From NCBI GenBank assembly GCA_030268105.1, contig BSDZ01000080.1, forward strand, positions 5,085,501 to 5,149,500: a stretch of DNA of 64,000 bases, read 5' to 3'. Below are positions 44,429-56,857 of the stretch, one piece after another. Under the pieces are notes generated by a model that worked only from the letters and a program-made list of their open reading frames with translations, searched no databases and was not told the DNA's origin. A program made the translations under genes and the position numbers. The number at the start of each line of letters is the position of its first letter. Positions within the stretch are counted from its first letter, which is position 1. Source of the DNA: Volvox africanus (lineage: Eukaryota; Chlorophyta; Chlorophyceae; Chlamydomonadales; Volvocaceae).

Positions 44429-45230
44429 GCGATGGCGGCCGGGGTGGACCGCGAGAGTCCTTCGGCGCTGGGGGGTTTTACGAAGCGGCCCTTCCCCCAG
44501 TCCTTCCCGGTAGGAAGTGCTAGCGCTAGCTAACCTCGCAGACCTGGTTGATGCAATTGATTCCGCTTTGTACCGCTTTGTCTGTGGTATCTGTATCGTT
44601 AAGCTGCGGTGTAATTAAAGAAGGTGTGGAAGATGATGATGGGTATTTTCCCTCATTTACGGGATGACAAGGGAAGGTTACTGTATCGTACTTGGTGGAA
44701 TATGATTCCCTTTCATGTACTGAAAACAGCGCTCGAGAAGGGGGGAGGTTACACTCTCAAGACATCTTCAGAGCAGCCGTATGCTGTACGAAACAGCGAA
44801 AGGCCTTATTCAGAACAGTCGCACAGAGTAATGAAGTTTTCTATTCGTTAATAGTTATTATAATGAACAATTATGAGTGTGTCCGGTGGCGGCCCCAACT
44901 CCAATCCTGGTTGGCTTGCAAGTCACTATATCTGGGGTTCTCACCGTCCATCAACATTCACAATTGGAAGAATTCTTACTTCGTTGTGAGTTGGGGAAGT
45001 TTCATTTATAAATTATACCGTGCCTTAACTTTCCATTTATGCCGGCGTTTTAATCAGGGTCTTAGGGTTTTACACTTTAGGCGATTTGCTCTGCTAGGAC
45101 AAGCACCGGGGGGCCCCTTACCGGCGGACCGAACCCCTGCCCAGGGGGAACGTTTTCCTATTTAGTTATCGTTGATTGGTTTCAGAGTACGGTGGTGTAG
45201 GCCTTCGCAGCTAGTCAAACTTGTTATTTA

Positions 45231-45282
45231 ATATACAAGTGTTAAGTAGAGATTAGTAATGTGGCCGTGGCTTTGTGAAGCA
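45231..45282 (+). repeat. Locally duplicated block, copy 1
   Basis: 52 bases beginning ATATACAAGTGTTAAGTAGA match 46940-46991 with one difference (CTTTG versus CTTCG). After the block, this copy runs straight into AAACACGCTTA, which in copy 2 is separated by 16 extra bases. Confidence 0.9.
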
Positions 45283-45496
45283 AAACACGCTTACTAAAGC
45301 GATGCAGAAAATGGAAGTGCTGAAACCAGAATGGAGCATGTGGGGGACAGCAAAAGAGACACATCAGAATGGAAATACATTTTACACGAGGCATGCAGGC
45401 ATCCTCAACCAACGGTAAGTGGAATATACGGAAATGCGGCTCTCCTCCGTTTCATTCTTGCCAGTCAAATGGTCAACGCTCTGTTCGACCTTCCCC

Positions 45497-45640
45497 GAAT
45501 TTATTAATACACAAATATAATACGTATATATAATATGCAAAATATATACATATAATACACTCACATATGTATACATATAATACACGAATATATATACATA
45601 TATACATGTATATACATATAATATATACATATACAAATAT
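45497..45640. repeat. TA/CATA microsatellite
   Basis: ATACATATAATA-type repeats just upstream of the first readable exon of the Ala-rich gene. Open frames through it are Tyr/Ile-rich artefacts. Confidence 0.85.
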
Positions 45641-45727
45641 TAAACGAAAATCCAAACCCTATCCCCCCTCGTCTTCGGTGCGCCTTGTGTCCGTGAAGCT
45701 GAGCCCGGGGCTGGACCTTCCGTACAG

Positions 45728-47911
45728 TGCCGTCAGCGGGAAGCCAAGCCATCAGTCGTACAGTCCGCAGAGGGCACAGATGAGAGGGGCACAACGGCGA
45801 GGCACGCAGCGGTACCGCAGGCGGCGACGGCGGCGGCTGTGCATCCATCGGTTGAGGCGGAGCTAGGTCCCGCTTCCGATGTAGGTCTCCTGTACGGCAT
45901 GCATGACGCCGCGGCGACAGCTGCCGCCGCCGCCGGCGCGCTGGTGCACGTACTTGGAGAGACCGTCCCCCGGGCCGCCAATATCGCCGAAGCAGCGCTG
46001 GATCCGCGCGGTAGGTTTAGTACGGCGTGAGATGGACACTGTGTACGACAGGGTTTACAACAATAAGGCAGGGGAAGGAGTAAGGTGGGGCCTCATGTGA
46101 GAAACGGACCCCAGACACAACGGGAATTTGCAAATCATGCATACCACCGCTCCGAACCCCGGCCCAGGCACCATCGATTTTGACTCGGCCCGCCACGGTA
46201 CGGGCCGCGCCGCCGCTGGCGGATATGCGGATCAGGTTCGACACGGCTCGCGACAAGACGGCTACGCGCCTGCCGCTGCCGCTGCCGACATCACTCCTGT
46301 TGCGTATGCTTCAGCCATGGAAATGCCGCTGGCGGGGCCAGTGGCAGCAGCGGAAGTGACGGCGGACGTTGAAGCGGCAGATATCGCTGTCAGCGGTGCG
46401 GTGGCGCAGCCTGGGTGTGATACGGCCGGTGCCGGTGGCAGCGGTGGGGTTGGCGGCGGCGGAGGCGGCGGCGACGGCGGTGGCGGATGGGGTCCCATTA
46501 TGGCGGATCTACAACGCTTGCGGAGCTACCATGCGCCAGGTGAGTGGTGGTTTCGGAGCCGGACTCGGGATGCTCGTACAGGGTGAAGAGAATTGGAGGC
46601 AACTGGCGCGGGAGAGCGGCAGTGGGCTGAAACGCGGGGTGAGGGAGGGTCCAGGTGAAGATGAGGGGGCGTTGGTGTACGGGTGGGCAGTAGATGAGCT
46701 CCAGGCTGGAGACGTGTACCAGGGTGGGAGGAACGATCACGTGTACGTGTGTGTATATGTGTGTATGTGTGTACGAACGTGTTTGTGTATTGTGTATGTA
46801 CAGGAACACGCGCGTGTGTGTGTTAATGCGTGGTCATGCAATTTGTGTATGTGTATAAGTATGCACGGCACATATACGCACGTACATACATACAGACATA
46901 CAGAAAGACAGACTTACATACAGACGTACGTTCTACCCGATATACAAGTGTTAAGTAGAGATTAGTAATGTGGCCGTGGCTTCGTGAAGCAGATACCATG
47001 CCAGTCCAAACACGCTTAGTACCGGTTACTGTTTTAAATCACCCGTTGCAGTCTCCGAATCTGCGATGTCAGTGGCGGCATCCTCTCTGGAGGTCGACCG
47101 GGCCTCAGATTTCGGAACACCCACACGAGCCAGTCGGGACAGAGTGGCGGCGGGCGCAGCGTACGGCAGGACTATCGGAAGCGGTGGTGACGGCGGTGGC
47201 GGCAGCGTCAACGCCACCATCCTCCCCGAGTGCCGTCCCAATGATCTCCAGGAGGACGGCGAGGACTTGGTGACCGAGTCGATCCGATTGGCGTCGACCC
47301 GTGGGTCAGTGGTGGCGGCCGAGGCTGTGGCGGCAGCAGTGCGTGCACCGCGGCCTGCGGCCCTACACTCTTCGAGGGAGGAGTGCGCTATTCGAGACGG
47401 CGACGGCGAGGGGGGTAACAGCGACCTGGCAGCGATTTGGGGGCAGGTGCTGCCTAGAAGGCTGGTGGCGGCGCAGCATCAGGTACGGCGAATATGAAAT
47501 GGACGCTGTGTATGTGTGTATGTCTATGTGTGTAGGGGGGTACATCACCCGTGGCCACTAACCTGGCAGTCCCTACCTTCCCCGGTATTTCGGGGCACCC
47601 TCATCCAGTCTCCCATGCTGACTTCTCCGAAATCAGTGGTTTTCCCAGGTTCAGCACCCACCACCAGCATCCAGCGGAATCTGCCGAATCAACTAAGGCG
47701 TCAACTCCGCTACTGATCAGCTCGCAGGTCACTTTAATTGGGGTCGTCACCGTCCATCGACACGGGGGCACCCTGCCCTTATCATTAGGGTCTAGGGCCC
47801 GCTCTCAATCGGGGTAGAACTTGGAACTCCAGGGGCATATTAGTCGTACCATAACAGTCCTGCCTGAACACGACATATGTCTATATATGTGCGTGTGTGA
47901 ATCTGTGTGTA

Positions 47912-47956
<45 letters not shown>

Positions 47957-50900
47957 GGATTTCCTTAATGGTGTCTGGTGCTTTGAAACTGCGCAAAAAA
48001 GGATAACACATTTCAATATTAGCATTCTCGTTTCCCAAATTCGCGAACCCAATAGCGGTTGCTTTTTCACGCGGTACCTTTTCGCCGCCTGCAGCAGCAG
48101 CAGCAGCAGCAACGCCAATAGTAAGCTTCATTACATTTTCTGCTGTCTAATTTTTTGCTTCTGTTTGCGGCCTTGGCGGCGGCGTTGGCGGCTACCTAGT
48201 TTAGTAGTCCCAGCTTCTTTCCACCTCGCTCACCTTGGGCCGAGCCAGCCGTGGTCCTCCACCATCACGGTGGTTAGTCAAATCATACTTAACAGCAGTG
48301 CCTCTACATCCGCAGTATCAGGTCTCGTGTATTCGCTTTACCACGGTGACCCTCTCCCATTCCCACCTCCCCCTCCCCCCCTTTAAATTAAACATGGGCA
48401 AAACACATGCGAAGGCGGAGCTGCACGCAGAGGCGGCTCATGCTGCAGCCGCGGCGGCGGCGCTGGTGCACTGCGGCCAGGGAGTAGGTCGTGCGGCCGA
48501 GCTGGCGGGGGTCGTGACGCATCCAGGTGAGTGATGTTAGGGTGATTAACCCCATAACACATTCCTTGAGAGGATTGATGCGCCGTACAGCACCGTACTA
48601 TGCCGTACGGGGGGTAGATAGTGATGCGATGAGCGACACATTTAAGATAGTGATACATAAGAGGATGAGGAGGAAGAAAGGAACAATACCGCCGAGGGCG
48701 AGGGCGCTGTAGAATTTTTACAAATAGCAGTTGCAAAGATAAACTTCGTTCTAGCCCTACACACCCCTCGCTTCCCTCCGTGGGTGCGGAGGTGTGTATG
48801 GATGCGTTAGTGCGCGCGTGTGCGTGCGTGTGTTTGTACGGTTGTAGATGGGCGGGGCCTCCTATCCAGTCTTTATGCCTATATCCTGTCCTTATGCCGC
48901 CCAACCTTCGCCCCGACCCCATCTTCCACCTTCACCATGGTTAGTCCTGGTTTCTTCAGTACCAGCACCAGCTGGTTCGGTTCATTCGTCTTCCCCCTCC
49001 CCTCCATACCTGCACATACACATTCACTTATACACATGCTGGCGTGAGTACGGTAATCTCCTCAAGGATCTTCTGCGAGAGACCGTCGCAGACACGCCCT
49101 TCTAGTGGTCGAGAAGATGCAGTACAATCAAAGTAACAGTTCGCTTGTTTGGGGGTCTGCTTGGAGCTTCCCTCAGATGCAGCGGTGGATCGGGATTCGG
49201 CGCTGCGGGGGATGGCTCCGGAGCGCAGCGGAGTACCCCTCCTGGAGTCAGACATCTCCGCGGGGGCGTTGCTGGTGGGGGAGCAGGCGGAGCAGGTGGC
49301 CGCGGCGGCGGGAGCGCAGGCAGCGGCGCAGTTGCTGGCGGCGGAGGGTGGTAGGATGGGCGGACAGATGCTGTGACAGGAGGGCCGGGGGACGTTGTCT
49401 TAAGGCCCGCACCAAGGGAGGCTGCATGTCCAGGATAGGAGGGGTAGACGCGTTTGTGGAGGTAGACGGGTTTGTGGAGGGGGAGGTACCGGTCGCGCTT
49501 GGATGGGGTGGTACGGCCTATGGGGACCTTTGTATGTATAGGGGTGGTACTGCCGTGTGTTTAGGCGGCCCTTGCCGCAAGAGAGGATCGCCGCGTCGGT
49601 CAAAAGGTCAGTCGGTTGATCTGTCGGTTGGTCGGTTGGTCGGGAATGAGTGAGTGTTGACTGACCCAGGAGTCCAACTTTGACTTGTTGAGGAAACGTC
49701 CCCCGCGGCTGGCTGCCTTGTGCCCGCGCGCAGGCTCTGCGAGTGACACCGACCCGCGGGTCCATCACGACCGAGCGGCTGCGGCCGCGGCAGCGACAGG
49801 TGCGTGTTTAACAACACTAATAACAACAACATAGCGACTGCAGCTGCAAATTACAACCATTTTACAACAACTGTTTTACAACCGGGTTGTTAAATCACGG
49901 ACAGGCTATGGCTGTTATGTTGGATCCTCGGGCGGCGTGCTTTGAAACATGAACAGCATTGGGGGGACCATGGGGGGGGGGAGGTAAGGGGGGGCGCAGT
50001 TTGCAGGCTGTGGCGTATGTACCGAACTCAATCCGCACTTCCGGATACATCTTACATGGTGCGATTACTTGATCACGAAGAGCTTACAGTGCGCGACGTG
50101 GCGTGTGCTCTTTACTAGACACACCTACGCAGGACCCATCCGGTTGTACATATGATGTACGACATGCCCGATTGACACCTTGAGGCCCTCTGTTTTGCCT
50201 TCCTGCCGTTCCTTCTTTTTCCATTTTCTTTCTTTTTCCAAAAGCCGGTGTGCTGGCGGCGGATTTGGACGGTGGTGACGGCGGCGGCAGCAGCGGTGGT
50301 AACGGCGCATCCAGCACTTCCTCAAGCGGGCATGTACGGCGTGCGGCGCTGCTGGCGGAGGTGGCGCTGGAGTCCGCTGCCGCCGTAGACAGTAGCTCCG
50401 CGCACCGGCCTGGAGATCTCCTTATGCCGCTGGAAATGGCGGAGGTTTGGGATCTGCCATCGCGCGGTCTCGCAACCGCCAGCGGGGCTGCCGGTGCCAC
50501 CGGCGCCAGCTTTCGCAATGCTGCCATACAGCCCGCGGCTGGTGCTGCCAAGATGACAACGACGTGGCCATCACGTGGCGCCGTGGCGGAGCCGCCGGGA
50601 GGACCTGGCAGCGTCACTGCCGACGCGTCGACGGATGTACGGAAGAGCGTTTGGCTGCCTGCATCGCCGGTGGCGCCGGCAACGGTGGGAATGGAATCCA
50701 AACTGCAATCGGTGGCGGCAGCAACGGGCCTTGCGCTGACGGGGCCCAACGCCACGCCGCGACTGGTTACGGCGCCGTTGCGGAGCGGCGGCAAGCATGT
50801 ACTGCAAACCCGCCTAAATACACCGGCGGCGGCGTCCGTTGGCTGTGACGTCAGTGACGCTGCCGAAGCATCCGCCGCTGCGTTGGCCGTACTGCCGGGC

Positions 50901-53900
50901 CCGGTGGCCTACAGCATTGGACAGGCTTTGGCGGCGGAGGAGGAGGCGGCAGAGTGCATTGCGGCACAGGCGGCCGCCGCAACCGGTGTACACCTAGAAA
51001 TGGCGGCGATACCGGCGGCACTGCCCTTGGCGGCGTCGCTGGACGGATTCAACCACGCCGCCGTCACTGCCCATAAGGAGATGGCTGTAACTGCCGCCGC
51101 CGCGGGCGGCTTGCACTATTCCGGCCTGACTATCGCAATGGCGGCACGTACGGCGGAGGCAGTACGGCACCCGGCGGAGTGCGTGGAGGCGTATTCAGCG
51201 CATTCAGATGCCGGCGCCGCTGCTGAGATCAGTGACGATGGCGGATCTAGCCTATCTTTCACTCCCAGTCCCGTCCTCAGCCGCAAAGCGTCGTGCATTC
51301 GGCGTGTCCCCTCCCTGTCAACGGAGGGACTACATGCCCTGGGCTGTAGGTCTGTCCGCTGGGCGGATCAGGAGGAGCTGCCGCCGCCGCCGTCGCCGTC
51401 ACTGCCGTTGCCGCCGCCGAATCAACGGCCGGAACTCCCGCGAACAGTTGCTGAGGAGCTCTGCGACAGAGGTAGCATGGGTACAGAAGTTGGGGACGCC
51501 GCTGTTGCCGTACTGCGGGGCAATCTGCTGGAATCCGCCACCGCCAAGGCCACCGCCGCCGGAAGCGAATTCGGCATTTCTCGTTTTGCTGCAGCGGCGG
51601 CGCTGCCGCACGGTGGTGCCATCGGCGCGCCAACCACCGCCGCCGCCAGCGGCAGCGGCGGCGGCTTGCGGTTACAGCAAGGAGGGGGTTCCGGCGGGAT
51701 GGGTCGATGTTGGGAGCTGCCTACATTTCCAAGTCTGTCTGACATAGTGGCGGTGACACCGCCGCTAGTACGGAATGATGAGGCGAACGAAACACCGGTA
51801 GACGTGGAGAGCGGAGGCGGCACCGCCGAGCAAGCCTTCCCCGATGCTTACCCAAGCGGCTCACGTGACGGCGACGGCAGCGCCGCCCCTGCTAGCTGCT
51901 ACGCCGGCAGTGTGATTCCCGATACAGCGCGTTCCCACCCGCTGGATATCCTCTCCGACGATGGTGACGTCAGCGACGACGGGGTTACGGAACGTGGCGC
52001 AGCGGAAGCGGAAGGCCGCCGCGACGCAGGTGTCCTCCCTGACCGCGGCAGCGGCGGCGCCGGTGACGACGACGTGGATGATGCGGCGGAATTTCATACG
52101 CCGCCGGATGTAACGGAGGAGGAATGTACGATTAGTCTCGGCGACGCCGCGTCGTCCCCACTGGCATCCCATTACAGCCTCGACGAAACCCTGACGGAGG
52201 CTGAAGCCGCCGCTGCGACCGCCGCCGCTGCCGCCAGCGAGAACCCGCCTCCGTCAGGGCGGATGGAATTGGCGGTCTTGGAATCCGGAGAGGAAGTGGA
52301 GGCGGTGAGCGGCGAGCGGCGGGTCGCCAGCAGTGAATACGCTCATGAGAGCGGGGGTTACGAAAGCGAGGACGATACGGAGGATTGGGACGGCGGAACG
52401 GCGGGGGAGGAGCTGCGCAGGCCGCGGCGCCGGACGCCGCTGGAGGAAATCGTGCAACCGCCGCCATCGCAGATGCAGCCTCCGTCGCTGCCAACGCTGC
52501 AACAGTCGTCTGCCGGTACGGACGAAGCGGTGGGGATTCGTGCTAGTTGTGATGACGGCGGAGGCGGCGTTGATGGGTCATTACCTGAGGCGCGGCAACC
52601 GTCCGCTGCTTCTTCCGGCGTCTTTGTAGACGTCCCTCTCGCAGATGTTGACGGCGGCGGCGAGGGTGACGGCGGGACAATTCCGCGATTGGAACAGCGA
52701 GGATCGACAACCCCGTCGGGGGAACTGTACGTCGCGGTGACGGCTGACGGTGTAACGGAGGAGGTGGCGCCGGGAGACGATTTGTCGTGGAGTCCCTTCG
52801 GCGGCATCGTCGACAGGCCTCCGGTCTCTGGCCGCGGGCTGCTGGCGGAAGGCCTGGCGGCCGCGGCGGCGGCGGAGCCGGCACCGTCGATGCCTGCTGC
52901 ACGCGCGGCCGCGGCCGCGGCCGCGGCAGCGGCAGGGGCGGCGCCGCGAGCCATTCCGTCAATCCGCGCTGATCGGCGACTGACGGTCCCAGCGATTCGG
53001 AGATACGAAATCCCCGCCGCAGACGGCGAAATCATGGTAAGTCGACGTCGCAGTGACGTCGGCGGCGGCTTCACGCCATTGTCGGCGCCGCTGGACGCAC
53101 AGGCCGCCTGGGGCTACCCATTGGGTTTCTCTCTGGCCGCCGGCGCGTCCGTACCGCATGCTGGTGTGTACCGGCGTCTGTCGAGCTCCATGTCCAGCGG
53201 CGCAGGATCCGGAATTAATAAGCATGTACGGATTGCGGTTCCGGATCGCGGGGAGGTGGTGAGCCCAGGGGTCAGCAGTGGAAGCAGTGTTAATGAGGAG
53301 GAGATCAGCGGCGGCAGTGGCGGGGGCGTCGCGGTCGCCAATGCCGTACTCTTCCCGGATTTGGATCTGGATCTCACATCCATGAGCACAGGACTAGCGG
53401 AGGGTTTGGCCGCGCTGGGAGGAGGAGCCCGGGGGCAATCGACTGGGAGTGCGTACGGCACACGTGGGTCCGGCAGTAGCGCTGGCAGTAGCGGGCGCGC
53501 GACGCCGGCACGACAGCATGCGACTGTAGTAACAGAGCGATTGGGCAGCAGCACTGGTACGCCCAATAGAATTAGTGAAAGTGGTGAAAGTACGGCCAGC
53601 GGCAATAGCTGCACTGAAGGCGTGACGGCGAGGCTTATGACGACAACACTCGCTTTCGACAACCCCGGTAACTCTGCAACGCCTACTAGCGGCGGTGGCG
53701 CGACCACGCCGATGGGCGGCGGCTCCGATGTTTTTCCGGTCGATATGTACGACGATATGTACGACGAAGTCCGTACGATAGCGGGTCCTTCTGAAGGCGC
53801 TACAGCCGGCAACGACGGTCCCGACTTCACCAGCAACGCTAGCACGGGGGGTGGCAGTAGCGTTTCCGGCATTCCGGCATTCCTGAGAGATGAGGGCAGC

Positions 53901-56857
53901 GGGGTGTGGTCCGGATCGCCGGCCGCCGCCGCGGCGGCGCTGGCTCCGCTGGGCAGCGGCGTCAGCAGCGTGCGAAACTTCCTCCGCCAGCCCAGTACCG
54001 GCGCCGGCAGCAGCGTCAGCGGAAGGAGTGGCTACGCCCCGCAGCTGGGGATGGTGCGGCCCGCCACCGGCACTATCGCGCGGCAGCAGCTGATGCACAT
54101 GGACAGTCTGTTGCACGGTGGGGTCTGAGTCTGTGTTGGGTTTTGATGATCTATGGTTGCAGTACCTCCCGCGACTGCTGCACTTGTGAGAGGTCATTTC
54201 CCACCTCAAGCCGGGTTAGGTTCCCCCTCCTGGCCCCCCCTCCCGCTCGGGCTTGGCTGAGTCAGGCCCCGCTGCTAACGTGATTTCATGTACATGCGAC
54301 ATACTCGTTCTTGCTTCCCTGAATAATAATTAAAATAATTTTTTATTATTTTAATCAAATTATATAATTTAGTATTTAGAATAATTTTAGCACACTGCTC
54401 CAGAGACCCAGACGCCAAAGGAAGGGGGGAACAGCAGGGACCAGTAACACTATCTCTGGGGGTGCTACCAGAGGATGGGGTTTGGCTCCTCAGCCCCTCA
54501 CCTGTACGGCAAACACAAGCAGGCACACCGGTTGCCGGAGTAGGCGTGGCTACCCCCCCAAGCTGCGAAGAGCCCACCCCGTCTGCTGCCCCTGAGCCCC
54601 GCATCGTACGGCTGCTGCTGGCCACCCCAAACACCACCCCACCTGGCTGAATCACAAAGAGCTACAGGGGAGGGAGGGGAGGGAGGTGAACCGTGAGGGT
54701 GGAATACGACACGACGGCGCCGCGAGAGCACTGAACACGTGTCAAGGATCCCCCGTACACTGGAGGACGGCCGAACACTCAACAACAGAAGCCTTGAAAG
54801 CTAACCGGGCGTAATCGGGCCTAACCGGGCCTTGTAGACGACCGGCAACTGACAACCGAAGCTCGCTAGTTGTCCTTGCGCGGCCTCCTCTGGTGTTGGC
54901 CTGGTGGTTGGCTGCGGCCGGTACTTCGCATTTATAGGAAATGTACAACACGCGTGTATCGTGTAGTACGTCAGCAAAAGATGATAGGTAATAATTATGT
55001 GTAAAAGTTTTAATATGTAGTATATGCATACATTCACAGACATAGTGTACCATGATATGTATGTGCATAGATTTACGATCTACGTGTGTGTGTATGTGTG
55101 TGTGTGTGTTTTGACCCCGGTCCCACCCCGATTCCTTTCCCCCCGTCTTCTCTCGGGTCAGGTGGGGTCAGTGAGCGCACCGCCGACCCTACCCCTCCCG
55201 TCATGCCGATGGGGGTGCCGGCGGAGCTCATGGCGGCGCACGACCGGGCAGCGGCGGAGGTGGCAACTGCGGCGAGCTTGGTGGCGCTGGGGGAGCCGGT
55301 GGCGGAGGCGGTGGGACAGGTGGGGCTGCGGCTGGCGGGGAGGGAGGCGTTCACGTGGGGTCGGCGGTCCCGACGCGCGCGGGGCGGCGGGGATGTGGCG
55401 GCCCTTCCCTCCCTAGCGGCTCCCACGTACTCCCACGTACTCCCACGTACTCCCACGGCTCCCTTCCCTCCCACGTACGCGCATCGAGGAGGAGGAGAGG
55501 GGGTACATGAGGAAGATGACAGATGACACAAGATGACGACTTTATCTCATTGTTTTCTAATGGTAACATCGTCCCGTACATTAAAGGAAATGATCATTTG
55601 ATTCGGAATATACGCTCTGGAAGAAGGGGTGCTGGCGTTGGCGTATTGCACTCCGTGCCATCCCTGTCATCCCGAAAGGTGGGCGGCGGTAATATAGTGT
55701 GGCAGTAACAAGCTTCTCAGCAACGTCGATGTCGTCGTTGTCACTCGTCATGACGTATCTTAATTTGCCGTACTCCCGTACGACCTGGAGTGCAGGTGGA
55801 GGCGATGGCTGCGCACGTGGAGACGCAACAAGGCGTGGAGGTGGAGGATGTAATGCCGGCGCTACTCACCCCGGCAGTGGCGGCTGCAGTGGCGGCGGGC
55901 AGCGACGTCGCCATCGCGCCGGCACCTACCCTCGGCCCTGGCGGCCCGGCGGAGGCGTACGTCGTGGCGACGGCGGCCGCTGGCGCTGGCGCTGGCGCCA
56001 CCACCGCAACACCGTTATCGAATTCAGCGACGCCAGCGACGCCGCCGGCGGAGACCATTGCCTCAGTGATGGAAATCGTCGTGGAGAGCACCCTGCTGGC
56101 GGAAGCGCAGGAACTGACAGCAGACACGGAGTTACGGGCGGCGGCGGCGGCGGCGGCGGCGGCGGAGGAGGAGGAGGAGGAGGAGGCTGTAAGACAGCCG
56201 TTACTGGAAACCCTTGCATTGCCGCTGCATTCCCGCAACCTTTTTGCACTCACCGCCGCTATCGCCGCCGCCGCTGCATCTGAGGGCTCCACGTCATCAT
56301 TATCGCCGCAACCACTGCCGCCGGCGCCGCTGATGGCTTCTCCGTGTCCAGCGGGCGCTCGTCGTCTGAGCCACACACTGCTGAGCAAGAGCGTCAGCGA
56401 GCGACTGTCTCTGCGGGCGGAAGGGGCAGAGCTGGCGCCGGAAGCGCCGGATCAGGGCGGTGGTGGCGAGGTTGGGAGCGTCCGCCGTCGCCGCCGCCAC
56501 AGCAGCGCCGCCGTCTTCACCAGCGCGCTGCCGACTGGGGCGGCGGCGCTGCCGCCGTCGCTACCTGTACTGGGAGAGGTGGCGGAGGTGGCGTCACGGG
56601 TCGCGGCTCTGGGGCCGGCGTGGACCCAGGTTGGGCGGCGGGCGGCGGAGGCGGCGGCGCTAGTGGCGCTGGGGGAGCCGGTCGAGGCGGCAGTAGGGGC
56701 GGTGGAGGAGGGCGGCGCCCCGCGAGGCCGCACTCAGACATATGAGGGCGACGAGGCGGCGGAGAGTGAGGACGACGGCAGCGGTGTTGGCGCCGGCAGC
56801 AGTGGATCGGCAGAAGTGTTAAGAGGAGGCGGTGTGGGCAGTCACACGAAGCGGTAG
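45728..56857 (+). CDS. Large Ala/Gly-rich protein with recurring 'LVxLGExV' helical segments
   Basis: Unrecognised. Exons join in phase: ~45728-46010, 46168-46539, 47052-47482, ~48415-48526, 49177-49350, 49734-49799, 50245-54117, 55162-55319 and 55796-56857. The first exon is not found. Several exons carry an Ala-rich amphipathic segment: GALVHVLGETVPRAANIAEA (first), AALVHCGQGVGRAAELAGVV (48.46 kb), GALLVGEQAEQVAAAAGAQA (49.26 kb), ASLVALGEPVAEAVGQVG (55.28 kb) and AALVALGEPVEAAVGAVEEG (56.65 kb). Two large exons are otherwise Ala/Gly/Ser/Asp/Glu-rich and probably disordered, with an acidic run near residue 1300 of the 50.2 kb exon and (A)n(E)n in the last exon. No signal peptide, membrane span or catalytic motif is seen. 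The 50.2 kb exon also reads to a TGA at 54126-54128; either the gene ends there, or it splices at 54117 to 55162 (phases agree). The second half could then be a separate gene. Confidence 0.6.
46740..46930. repeat. TG/AC-rich simple sequence in intron
   Basis: GTGTACGTGTGT-type then ACATACAGACAT-type repeats, inside the intron 46540-47051 of the Ala-rich gene. Confidence 0.75.
46940..46991 (+). repeat. Locally duplicated block, copy 2
   Basis: Second copy of the 45231-45282 block, in the intron 46540-47051, followed by a 16-base insert and then the shared AAACACGCTTA. It ends about 60 bases before an exon of the Ala-rich gene. Confidence 0.9.
47527..47872 (-). mobile_element. Dispersed ~350-bp element, copy 2 (inverted)
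   Basis: Reverse complement of 13248-13602, with scattered substitutions and small indels. It sits in the intron between the exons ending 47482 and starting about 48415 of the Ala-rich gene, next to CT/TA microsatellite sequence at 47878-47963. The continuous open frame across it exists in both copies on this strand, but lacks any protein motif and has stops at both ends. Confidence 0.7.
47878..47963. repeat. TG/CT/TA compound microsatellite
   Basis: TATATGTGCGTGTGTG, then (CT)n, then (TA)n, adjoining the dispersed element, in the same intron. Confidence 0.85.
54118..55161 (+). other. Inferred intron with AT-rich island
   Basis: A candidate donor GTGGGG at 54118 and acceptor TCAG at 55158-55161 join the 50.2 kb exon in phase to the next exon. 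The interval holds a near-pure AT island around 54320-54390 and a TG microsatellite at 55083-55110. The alternative is that the coding region ends at the TGA at 54126. Confidence 0.45.

Larger units (their letters stand above)
43664..45727. other. Spacer upstream of the Ala-rich gene
   Basis: Contains an ACACAT microsatellite (44389-44428), a duplicated 52-base block (45231-45282) and a TA/CATA microsatellite (45497-45640). The first exon and promoter of the following gene should lie here, but I could not place them. Confidence 0.5.

Noticed and set aside
52358..54209. Minus-strand open frames of 238, 252 and 271 residues
   Set aside because: Complements of the Ala/Gly-rich 50.2 kb exon on the plus strand, which has matched splice sites and a longer frame.
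55741..56388. 215-residue minus-strand open frame
   Set aside because: Shadow of the plus-strand exon 55796-56857.
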